A stretch of DNA of 64,000 nucleotides from an uncultured Bacteroidales bacterium. Lineage in GTDB: Bacteria; Bacteroidota; Bacteroidia; Bacteroidales; Bacteroidaceae. Positions within the stretch are counted from its first letter, which is position 1; every line of letters starts with the position of its first letter. Below are positions 1-6,651 of this stretch, one piece after another. The notes beneath the pieces were generated by a model, which was not told the origin of the DNA, searched no databases, and worked only from the letters and a program-made list of their open reading frames with translations. A program made the position numbers and the translations under genes. The stretch covers positions 1 through 64,000 of the forward strand of contig CADCIO010000005.1 of NCBI GenBank assembly GCA_902801475.1, written 5' to 3'.

Positions 1-27
1 ACCTTTAACCTTTAACCAATAACCTTT
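1..27. repeat. Degenerate (ccttta/acc) short repeat at window edge
   Basis: The first bases are tandem units of the form acctttaacc, which read as ggttaaaggt on the other strand. A related degenerate run lies at 59827-59868. It is a short AT-rich intergenic repeat and has no coding potential that I can see. Confidence 0.4.
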
Positions 28-43
28 TTGTTGGTTGACGATG

Positions 44-75
44 CAAAGTTACGGACTTTTGACAGGCGTTTCAAA
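44..75 (-). promoter_or_regulatory. Bacteroidetes-type promoter facing off the left edge
   Basis: On the minus strand there is TTTG (75-72), a 20-base spacer and TAACTTTG (51-44), a full match to the -33 TTTG / -7 TAnnTTTG consensus. It should drive a gene that starts to the left of the window, divergent from the SanA-like gene. The rest of 1-230 holds nothing else I can support. Confidence 0.6.
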
Positions 76-230
76 CTGAAAATCCCCAAACGGTAGGGGT
101 TTTCCTATAACAGATATAGGGATGCGGATTTAAACCTTTTGCAACAGGTTGATTGTGAAAGGATAAAGGTATAGGGGATTCCCGTTGGGGGCATGAAAGG
201 CAGAAAGAAAAAAATAAAAAAACAGAAAAA

Positions 231-262
231 TTTGTACAAGTCAATGTTTTGGTGTAATTTTG
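231..262 (+). promoter_or_regulatory. Promoter of the SanA-like gene
   Basis: TTTG (231-234), a 20-base spacer and TAATTTTG (255-262) match the Bacteroidetes consensus exactly. The -7 box ends only four bases before the ATG at 267, so transcription should begin at or next to the start codon, giving a leaderless or nearly leaderless mRNA. Confidence 0.7.
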
Positions 263-266
263 CAAA

Positions 267-923
267 ATGAAAAGAACAAAAAAGATAGTTGTTTGGGGAC
301 TCTGTATCTCTTTCATTGTGATCCTTGCTGTTTTATGGACATGCAATCAAATTGTCACAAGTAATGCATCAGGGAAGACTTGTGATGATATTGATTGTGT
401 TCAATATCGTGAGGTGGGACTCTTGTTGGGTACAACGCCTCAGACACGGATCGGGAATCGACGGAACTTGTTCTTCAAATATCGTATCGATGCGGCTGAA
501 GAATTGTATAAGAAGGGGAAGATCGGGAAAATCCTGATTAGCGGTGACGAGAACAGTTTGGATGGTATCAATGAGCCTGAATGCATGAGGGATTCATTGG
601 TGGCAAGGGGTGTTTCTGCAGAAGATATCATTTTGGATGGGAAGGGATTCAGAACCATCTATTCAGTGATTAACGCGAACCAAGTGTATGGATTCAAGAG
701 TTTTACGATCATCTCCCAGCGATTTCACAACGAGCGTGCTTTGTATCAGGCAGAACATTTGGGGTTGGATGTGGAAGGTCTTCAAGCTTTCAATGCGACA
801 AGTCCCGTCTCTGAATTGGCCATCATGACGTATGTGCGTGAGTATTTTGCGAGGGTGAAAATGTTTTGGGATTTGTGGACATTCGATGAAAAGGAGGGTG
901 TTTTCTTGAAAAAAGCGGGGTAA
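267..923 (+). CDS. SanA/YdcF-like DUF218 (ElyC family) membrane-anchored protein
   Basis: The 218-residue protein has one N-terminal membrane segment (about residues 8-26) followed by a DUF218 fold facing the periplasm. Visible family motifs are GLLLGTTP (51-58), ISGD (91-94) and the SQRFHNERA segment (150-158). SanA-type proteins are linked to envelope barrier function and vancomycin exclusion at high temperature in enterobacteria; the biochemical reaction is not established. The next methionine is far downstream (residue 107), so the start at 267 is firm even though the promoter sits directly on it. It is monocistronic in appearance: the next gene has its own -7 box. Confidence 0.85.
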   Translation: MKRTKKIVVWGLCISFIVILAVLWTCNQIVTSNASGKTCDDIDCVQYREVGLLLGTTPQTRIGNRRNLFFKYRIDAAEELYKKGKIGKILISGDENSLDGINEPECMRDSLVARGVSAEDIILDGKGFRTIYSVINANQVYGFKSFTIISQRFHNERALYQAEHLGLDVEGLQAFNATSPVSELAIMTYVREYFARVKMFWDLWTFDEKEGVFLKKAG

Positions 924-970
924 TTTGAAAATTTCTCAAGCAAGTGCGTGTTCGAGTGAGAAATTTTTCG

Positions 971-978
971 TAATTTTG
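971..978 (+). promoter_or_regulatory. -7 box upstream of the PpiD-like gene
   Basis: TAATTTTG matches the Bacteroidetes -7 element. The -33 region (about 947-952) holds only a weak TTCG. It would give a leader of about 90 bases before the ATG at 1073. Confidence 0.45.
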
Positions 979-1072
979 CATGATTTTGCGAATTCGCGAG
1001 CGTATGAGAAGGCTGGCGGAGGAGCAGAACCACTTAAAAACAAGATATATAATCAATAAAAACAATAAAAAA

Positions 1073-3223
1073 ATGGCAGCATTACAAAAAATCAGAAGCA
1101 AGGGCGTGCTCCTTGTGACCATCATTGCGGTGGCGTTGTTCCTCTTCGTCGCCGGCGACTTATTCAGAGGCCTTGAGAGCCTCTTCCAGAAATCAAGCCA
1201 GCAGGTCGGCGAAGTGGACGGCAAGTCCATCTCTATCCAGGAATACCAGAAACTGATGGACGACATGCAGACTTACTACGAAATTGCTCAGCAGAAGAGT
1301 TCCTTCAGCGAGGACGAGCTGAACCGCATCAAGGATGAGGCTTGGCAGACTTACGTACAGCAGCAGCTCATTCAGAAGCAGTGCGAAGAATTGGGTCTCG
1401 CTGTGAGCGACGCTGAAATCTCCGATGTCGTGAAGACTGGCTACAGTCAAATGCTTCAGGTGCCTGTGTTCATGAATCAGCAGACGGGTCGTTATGACTA
1501 CGCAACTGTGAACACTTTCCTCAACGAATACAAGAAGTTGAAGGACGCTGGCACTCAGATTCCAGAGGCTTACGAGAAGATTTACAAGTACTACCTGTTT
1601 GCACAGCGTCAGATTCGTGACCAGTTGCTCACCCAGAAGTACCAGGTATTACTCTCTCAGTGCTTCCTCTCCAACCCTGTGGAGGCTAAGTTGGCTTTCG
1701 ACAGCCGTGCTGAGGAATCAGACATCCTGCTTGCAGCCATCCCTGCAACTTCAGTGAAGGATGACGACGTAAAGGTGACTGACGAAGAGCTGACAGCTAA
1801 ATATAACGAAGACAAGGAGCAGTATCAGCAGTACATCGAGACACGCGACGTGAAGATCATTGACGTGCCTGTTGTGGCAAGCGATGCAGACAAGAAGGCT
1901 GCAGAGGCTGAGATTGCAGAAGCTGCTTCGAAACTGACAGCTGCCACCAGCAATGCAACAGCTGGCAATGCCGTACGTCAGGCAACTTCACTGCTCCCCT
2001 ACTCTGACGTGTACAAGCTGAAGGATGCTTTCCCAAGCATGATCTCTTCTGTTCTTGATTCTACAGCAGTAGGCTCCGTGAAGGCTCCTGCATTCGACCC
2101 GATGACCAACACTTATTATACTTATAAGTTGCTGGGCAAGACCACTCAGGCTGACTCTGTATTGTTCCGTCAGTTGGGCGTGATTGGTAAGGACGAGGCT
2201 GACATTGCCAAGAAGGCTGACAGCATCATGACTGCTCTCAACAGCGGCGCTCAGTTCAAGGACATCGCCAAGAAGTACAATCAGGAAGGTGACTCTTCTT
2301 GGATTGCTACTGCACAGTATCAGAGTGCATCGCTCGACGCAGACAATGCGCTCTACATCAACACCATCTTCGGCATGAACGCTGGTGAGACAAAGAAAGT
2401 GAAATTGGAAAACGGCTCTACCATCATCCTGCAGGTGATCAAGACTGCTAACCCTGTGACTAAGTACAATGTAGCAGCTATCGTGAAGGAATTGAAGTTC
2501 TCTGATGATACTTACAGCAAAGAATACAACAAGTTCTCTTCATTCGTGGCTGAGAACACAACATTAGAAAAGATCGAGGCTAACGCTGCCAAGAACGGCT
2601 ACACAGTTCGTCCTCTCAACGATGTGACTACAGCTGCTCACGGCATCGCAGGCATCCGCGCCACTCGCGACGCTTTGAAGTGGGTGTTTGACGAGGCAAA
2701 AGTGGGCGACATCTCTCCACTCTATGAATGTGGCAGCAACGACCACCTTCTGTTGGTTGCCTTGACAGGCATCAACAAGGAGGGGTACCGCTCACAGGAG
2801 AAGCTGAAGGACGACTTGACCGAAGTGGTGAAGAACGAGAAGAAAATTGCCAAGATATACGAATCTGCCAAGAACGTGAAGAGCATGGCTGAGGCACAGA
2901 AGCTGAAGGATGTCGTTGTTGACACCATCAAGCACGTATCATTCAGCGCACCTGCATTCATCGCTTCTACGGGTGCATCTGAGCCACTTGTAAGCGCTTT
3001 GGCCACCAAGACCGCCAAGGGTGCGTTCGCAGGTCCTGTGAAGGGTAACAACGGTGTGTACATGCTTCAGGTGATCAACAAGACCAAGACTGCCGAGAAG
3101 TTCGACGCGAAGAACGAGGAGGCATCCATCGGCATGAACAACTTCCGCAACGTGTCAAGCACCATCATCAATTCACTCTATTTGAAGGCGAGTGTGAAGG
3201 ACAACCGTTATAAGTTCTTCTAA
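1073..3223 (+). CDS. Membrane-anchored peptidylprolyl isomerase, PpiD/SurA type
   Basis: The 716-residue protein has an N-terminal membrane anchor (about residues 10-29), a SurA-N-like chaperone region following it (about 40-250), and a parvulin-like PPIase domain near residues 350-460, then a long C-terminal region with a second parvulin-like stretch. This is the usual layout of Bacteroidetes proteins annotated PpiD/SurA, periplasmic foldases for outer-membrane proteins. The reading frame is open from 980, but the start at 1073 (MAALQKIRSKGVLL) gives the expected positively charged N-terminus before the anchor, while the upstream codons are atypical and lie just after the -7 box. A strong terminator follows at 3258. 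Confidence 0.9.
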   Translation: MAALQKIRSKGVLLVTIIAVALFLFVAGDLFRGLESLFQKSSQQVGEVDGKSISIQEYQKLMDDMQTYYEIAQQKSSFSEDELNRIKDEAWQTYVQQQLIQKQCEELGLAVSDAEISDVVKTGYSQMLQVPVFMNQQTGRYDYATVNTFLNEYKKLKDAGTQIPEAYEKIYKYYLFAQRQIRDQLLTQKYQVLLSQCFLSNPVEAKLAFDSRAEESDILLAAIPATSVKDDDVKVTDEELTAKYNEDKEQYQQYIETRDVKIIDVPVVASDADKKAAEAEIAEAASKLTAATSNATAGNAVRQATSLLPYSDVYKLKDAFPSMISSVLDSTAVGSVKAPAFDPMTNTYYTYKLLGKTTQADSVLFRQLGVIGKDEADIAKKADSIMTALNSGAQFKDIAKKYNQEGDSSWIATAQYQSASLDADNALYINTIFGMNAGETKKVKLENGSTIILQVIKTANPVTKYNVAAIVKELKFSDDTYSKEYNKFSSFVAENTTLEKIEANAAKNGYTVRPLNDVTTAAHGIAGIRATRDALKWVFDEAKVGDISPLYECGSNDHLLLVALTGINKEGYRSQEKLKDDLTEVVKNEKKIAKIYESAKNVKSMAEAQKLKDVVVDTIKHVSFSAPAFIASTGASEPLVSALATKTAKGAFAGPVKGNNGVYMLQVINKTKTAEKFDAKNEEASIGMNNFRNVSSTIINSLYLKASVKDNRYKFF

Positions 3224-3257
3224 AAAGGCATTTACACATTATTTATATATATAATAG

Positions 3258-3287
3258 AATGGCTGGCATTTATGTCAGCCATTTTTT
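3258..3287 (+). terminator. Rho-independent terminator after the PpiD-like gene
   Basis: AATGGCTG (3258-3265) pairs with CAGCCATT (3275-3282) over a 9-base loop, followed by a run of T. Confidence 0.85.
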
Positions 3288-3326
3288 ATAATTATTGTGT
3301 TAAAGTGTGATTTTTTTGAAAAAAAA

Positions 3327-3358
3327 TTTGGTAGTAACAAAAAAAGGCTCTATATTTG
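3327..3358 (+). promoter_or_regulatory. Promoter of the small sorting-domain protein
   Basis: TTTG (3327-3330), 20 bases, TATATTTG (3351-3358): an exact Bacteroidetes-type promoter placed 21 bases before the ATG at 3379. Confidence 0.75.
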
Positions 3359-3378
3359 CATCATAAAACGTATTGTGC

Positions 3379-3708
3379 ATGGTAAAGTCTGTACTTAAAA
3401 TATCAAAAGTCCTTCTATTGATGGTATGCCTGTCCTCAATGCCGGCTACGATGTTGGCAGAGACGGAAGAGATGCAGAACAGCCAGATAGAGATGGAGCA
3501 GAACCAGATCAGCATTGCTGTGAGTGGTTCGACTATCCGTGTGAAAAATGCGGAAGGACAGGTGCTGGAAATCTATAGCATCACAGGCGACAAGGTCTAT
3601 ACACAGAATATCGACAGTGCGTCGAAGGCCTTTGAACTGGGTCAAATGCAGCGTGGATTTTACATCGTCAAGATTGGCAAGTTCACTCGCAAGATTTACC
3701 TGCACTAA
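3379..3708 (+). CDS. Small secreted protein: signal peptide plus T9SS type A-like C-terminal domain
   Basis: The 109-residue protein has a signal peptide (about residues 1-28, hydrophobic LLLMVCL core), a short Gln/Glu-rich spacer, and then a C-terminal stretch shaped like a type A T9SS sorting domain: VSGSTIRVKNAEG, an LEIYSITGDKVY strand pair, an LGQMQRGFYIVKIG turn and a final RKIYL. There is almost no room for a cargo domain. In sorted T9SS proteins this domain is a cleaved C-terminal address; here it makes up most of the mature protein. The frame opens at a TTG (3373), but ATG 3379 fits the promoter and signal peptide better. Its function is unknown; it could also be a stand-alone beta-sandwich. 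Confidence 0.7.
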   Translation: MVKSVLKISKVLLLMVCLSSMPATMLAETEEMQNSQIEMEQNQISIAVSGSTIRVKNAEGQVLEIYSITGDKVYTQNIDSASKAFELGQMQRGFYIVKIGKFTRKIYLH

Positions 3709-3751
3709 AAAAACTCCCCTCACTGAGAAAGGGTTAATACATTCATCATAG

Positions 3752-3803
3752 AAAGTGAAAGTTTGTCTTTTCCGCATGGATTGAGGGACTTTCACTTTTT
3801 TCA
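3752..3803 (+). terminator. Terminator between the small protein and the sigma factor
   Basis: AAAGTGAAAGT (3752-3762) pairs with ACTTTCACTTT (3789-3799), followed by T residues. It separates the small secreted protein from the sigma factor, and it argues that the sigma-factor frame, open from 3763, does not start there. Confidence 0.75.
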
Positions 3804-3858
3804 TTCCAAAACAATCCTAAAACCAGACTTGTCAAAGCGGCACAGCAACGCATCCGAG

Positions 3859-4404
3859 ATGGCAAAGATAGATGAACAAGACATACTGAAGAGGATTCAA
3901 GACCCGCAGAGCAGGCGTCGGGCTTTCGAAGAGATTGTCAACGTCTATTCGCGCCAGCTCTATTGGAAGATCCATTACATGATGCAGAATCATGACGACA
4001 CTGACGATGTGCTGCAAAACACGTTCATCAAGGCCTGGAAAGGACTGGAGAATTTCAAGGGCGATTCAGCCATTTTCACTTGGCTGTACAGGATAGCATA
4101 CAACGAGTCACTCACGTTTTTGAAACAACGGAAACAGATGACCTCGATTGACGATGAAGACTTTGTGGAACAGGCAAGCTTTGTGGCAGACGAGTACTTC
4201 GACGGCGACAATACGCAGGAACTGCTGATGCAGGCAGTCTCCACCCTACCAGCCAAACAGCGGCAGGTATTCTGCATGAAGTACTTCGAGGACAAGAAAT
4301 ACGAAGAGATTTCCGACCTTGTCGGCACGAGTGTGGGCGCCTTGAAAGCCTCCTACCACATCGCGGTGGAGAAAATCACCAATTTCATCAAATCAAAAGA
4401 ATAA
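3859..4404 (+). CDS. ECF RNA polymerase sigma factor (sigma-70 family, RpoE-like)
   Basis: The 181-residue protein has sigma region 2 (about residues 20-90; DTDDVLQNTFIKAWKGL and the IFTWLYRIAYNES helix) and sigma region 4 with its helix-turn-helix (about 125-178; LPAKQRQVFCMKYFEDKKYE, then VGTSVGALKASYHIAVEKI). It would direct RNA polymerase to a stress or envelope regulon. The start at 3859 (MAKIDEQDIL) is chosen because the longer frame would begin inside the terminator at 3752-3803. The next two genes, a one-pass membrane protein and a Spy-like protein, follow closely and probably belong to the same transcript. No TAnnTTTG box is evident upstream, which would fit autoregulation by this sigma factor. 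Confidence 0.92.
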   Translation: MAKIDEQDILKRIQDPQSRRRAFEEIVNVYSRQLYWKIHYMMQNHDDTDDVLQNTFIKAWKGLENFKGDSAIFTWLYRIAYNESLTFLKQRKQMTSIDDEDFVEQASFVADEYFDGDNTQELLMQAVSTLPAKQRQVFCMKYFEDKKYEEISDLVGTSVGALKASYHIAVEKITNFIKSKE

Positions 4405-4475
4405 AAAAATCACATATACAATTAAACCTTTCTAAAGAAAAATAGTCACAAAGATAACTAAACAAAAAAATTAGT

Positions 4476-4904
4476 ATGATTATGAGTACAAAGAACAACC
4501 GAATATTCGCCCCAGAGGGCGGCAGATACCCATTCAAGGTGTCTGACGAATATTTCGACAATCTGACTGCTCGTATCATGGAGCAGATAGATTCCGTCGA
4601 GCAAGAGGTTCCTGAAAAGAAAGAAGAGGCTCCGGCACAAAGTGCCCAACTCTTCAGCATTCACAAGAACCGTCGTCGTAACCTGTGGATTAGCACCATG
4701 TCCATCGCGGCATCGCTCGTCCTCATTGCCACCGTTGCATTGAAGTTCATTCCAATGCCGTCTTCCACACCTGTGGAACAGCAGAAGGCTGAGGTCACAG
4801 CAGTGTACACACCTGACAACTACAACGAGGACTTGATGAACTACACGATGGTGGACAATGTAGATGTTTACTATTATCTGGCTTCAGAAGATTTTGGGGA
4901 ATAA
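4476..4904 (+). CDS. Single-pass membrane protein next to the ECF sigma factor (putative anti-sigma partner)
   Basis: The 142-residue protein has an N-terminal cytoplasmic part containing GGRYPFKVSDEYFDNLTARI (about residues 15-34), a motif common in Bacteroidetes proteins encoded beside ECF sigma factors, a basic HKNRRR stop, one membrane helix (about residues 70-90) and a short periplasmic tail ending in acidic residues. Topology and position suggest an anti-sigma role, but there is no visible zinc-finger (HxxxCxxC) anti-sigma motif, so the function is inference. ATG codons at 4476 and 4482 are both possible. Confidence 0.7.
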   Translation: MIMSTKNNRIFAPEGGRYPFKVSDEYFDNLTARIMEQIDSVEQEVPEKKEEAPAQSAQLFSIHKNRRRNLWISTMSIAASLVLIATVALKFIPMPSSTPVEQQKAEVTAVYTPDNYNEDLMNYTMVDNVDVYYYLASEDFGE

Positions 4905-4943
4905 AAAGCATTGAATGACAGAAACACTCAACACACATCACTC

Positions 4944-5477
4944 ATGAAGAGAATTGCTCTATTCATCACAACTTTGCTGGTATGCTTCTGCGTGAATGCA
5001 CAGAACCAAGGCTTTGGCAGGATTCAAAACCCAAGAGCTGAATTCGACCCTGCATTGTACACGAAACACATGAACGAGTTCGTGGCACGTGAGGCGCACC
5101 TGACTGAAGCAGAATCGGCAAAGTTCTTCCCACTTCTCAACGAGATGCAGAACAAACAACGTCAGTTGGGGAGACAGCAGAGGGAAATCATGATGAAGGC
5201 ATTCAGAAACACGAACATCAGCGAAGAAGACTACGAGCAAATGGTCATGCGGGTGACGAGTCTCGAGATAGAGAGTCGAAAAGTGGAGCAGACTTATTAT
5301 AAGAAATTCCACACCGTGCTTTCTTGGAAAAAGATTTACGCTGTAAGAGTAGCACTGGCTCGATTCCAAGTAGAGGCTCTCAATCAGTTCCAACCAGGAA
5401 GAAACACCACCCCTAGCAGATGGACAATGCCACGTTGGAACGGAGCACCCAACAATAACAACAATAACAGAAAATAA
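4944..5477 (+). CDS. Spy/CpxP-like periplasmic helical protein
   Basis: The 177-residue protein has a clear signal peptide (MKRIALFITTLLVCFCVNAQ) and then a mostly helical domain. AHLTEAESAKFFPLLNEM corresponds to the LTxxQ-type motif of Spy/CpxP periplasmic chaperones and is followed by a long amphipathic helix rich in Gln, Arg and Glu. The C-terminus is an Asn-rich tail (NNNNNNR). The frame is open from 4911, but ATG 4944 is the first that gives a signal peptide. With the sigma factor and membrane protein just upstream it looks like the effector of an envelope-stress set. A strong terminator follows. Confidence 0.75.
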   Translation: MKRIALFITTLLVCFCVNAQNQGFGRIQNPRAEFDPALYTKHMNEFVAREAHLTEAESAKFFPLLNEMQNKQRQLGRQQREIMMKAFRNTNISEEDYEQMVMRVTSLEIESRKVEQTYYKKFHTVLSWKKIYAVRVALARFQVEALNQFQPGRNTTPSRWTMPRWNGAPNNNNNNRK

Positions 5478-5520
5478 ACAGACTTGTATAACAACAAGAT
5501 AAATAGAGTGAAACATGTCG

Positions 5521-5552
5521 AGGAGACGTCCGCTGGACGCCTCCTTTTTGTT
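5521..5552 (+). terminator. Terminator of the sigma-factor operon
   Basis: GGAG-A-CGTCC pairs with GGACG-C-CTCC over a GCT loop (5522-5544), followed by TTTTTG. Confidence 0.85.
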
Positions 5553-5609
5553 TCTTTATGTCTTCTACCTCGTTTTATCAAACGATTTTAGAATATTTAG
5601 AAATAATTA

Positions 5610-5641
5610 TTTGACCAAAAGATGTAAAAGCATTAACTTTG
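5610..5641 (+). promoter_or_regulatory. Promoter of the DUF4468 / small membrane protein / porin run
   Basis: TTTG (5610-5613), 20 bases, TAACTTTG (5634-5641). The roughly 75-base leader contains a hairpin, GGGCAG (5653-5658) with CTGCCC (5673-5678). Confidence 0.75.
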
Positions 5642-5723
5642 CAAACGATTATGGGCAGTTGCGAACTTCCCTCTGCCCAAGAATCGGAAAAAAACAGACA
5701 ATAACATCTAAAATCATAGTCAA

Positions 5724-6374
5724 ATGAAGAAGATTATCATTGCCCTCATCGCAGTGGCACTCCCCTTGATGATGCAAGCTCAACGTGAAGGTCTTATCAG
5801 TCGGAAAGCGCCCAAAGGAAAGTCTGACATGTCCGTATATACTGCCAAAGGAGCCATTCCAGAGGAGGCAGGCAAGGTCGTGTTCAAGGATGTCATCGCT
5901 GCACCAGGCAAGAAGAAGGAAGACATTTTCAACAAGGTGGCACAATGGGCAAGTCTCCGATATGCCCCTAACAGCATGATGGGCGAAGACTACAGAGACG
6001 CCAACTTTTTCAAGAACATCGAATACTCGAAGGTGAAAGAAGCCAACAAGCAGAGCGGTTATATTGAATGTCAAGGTGCTGAGGAACTGATTTTCTCTGT
6101 GAAGCCACTCGTCAAGAGCTACACACAAGCTTTCTATTTGCTCGACCTGAATGTCAGCGACGGTAAAGTGGAGTTCCAATTGCACACGCTCTCCTTCAAT
6201 GTGGATCAGGGCGAAAGCGAGTTCATCCGTATGACAGCAGAAGAATGGATTACAGACTCCTATTGCCTGAACAAGAAGGGTGCCCTAAAACGCATCAATG
6301 GCAAGTTCCGCATCAAGACCATCGACCTTGTGAACGAACTGAAGAAAGAAATCTCTGAAGCCATCAATCAATAA
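5724..6374 (+). CDS. DUF4468 domain (TBP-like fold) exported protein
   Basis: The 216-residue protein has a signal peptide (MKKIIIALIAVALPLMMQAQ) and a domain starting near residue 45 (AIPEEAGKVVFKDVIAAPGK, then IFNKVAQWASL). This resembles the Bacteroidetes DUF4468 family, predicted to have a TATA-binding-protein-like fold. Function is unknown. The stop codon TAA overlaps the next start by one base (TAATG at 6372), so translation of the downstream membrane protein is likely coupled. Confidence 0.75.
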   Translation: MKKIIIALIAVALPLMMQAQREGLISRKAPKGKSDMSVYTAKGAIPEEAGKVVFKDVIAAPGKKKEDIFNKVAQWASLRYAPNSMMGEDYRDANFFKNIEYSKVKEANKQSGYIECQGAEELIFSVKPLVKSYTQAFYLLDLNVSDGKVEFQLHTLSFNVDQGESEFIRMTAEEWITDSYCLNKKGALKRINGKFRIKTIDLVNELKKEISEAINQ

Positions 6375-6640
6375 TGAATCAGGAAGACGTCGATAAAATC
6401 ATCGCAGAGGCCGTTGCGGAGAGCAAAAACAAGAGCCGCAAAAAATGGCACAAAGGCAAGTCTTCCACCCACAACGTGGAGACTATCCGTAGGGTGCTGA
6501 ATTGGGTTTTCATGATCGGCTTTGTGGCTGCCATCGTGATTTACTTTGCTCTGCCCGAGCAGCGCGTGCTCTTCTTCAGCATCGGTTTTGGCGCTATTGC
6601 ACTGAAGTTGGTTGAATTCTATCTACGATTCATGTTTTAA
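6374..6640 (+). CDS. Small two-helix membrane protein, unknown function
   Basis: The 88-residue protein has a charged N-terminus (SKNKSRKKWHKGKS) followed by two membrane helices (about residues 45-62 and 66-86) with little loop between. I do not recognise the family. It overlaps the DUF4468 gene by one base and lies only 11 bases before the putative porin gene, so all three are probably co-transcribed. Confidence 0.7.
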   Translation: MNQEDVDKIIAEAVAESKNKSRKKWHKGKSSTHNVETIRRVLNWVFMIGFVAAIVIYFALPEQRVLFFSIGFGAIALKLVEFYLRFMF

Positions 6641-6651
6641 CCGTTAAAGAT

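Noticed and set aside
71..346. 91-codon minus-strand frame at the left edge
   Set aside because: It overlaps the SanA promoter and start, and no family or signal is recognisable.
4431..4475. Possible separate regulatory site between sigma factor and its membrane partner
   Set aside because: The gap is AT-rich only, with no TAnnTTTG box or hairpin.
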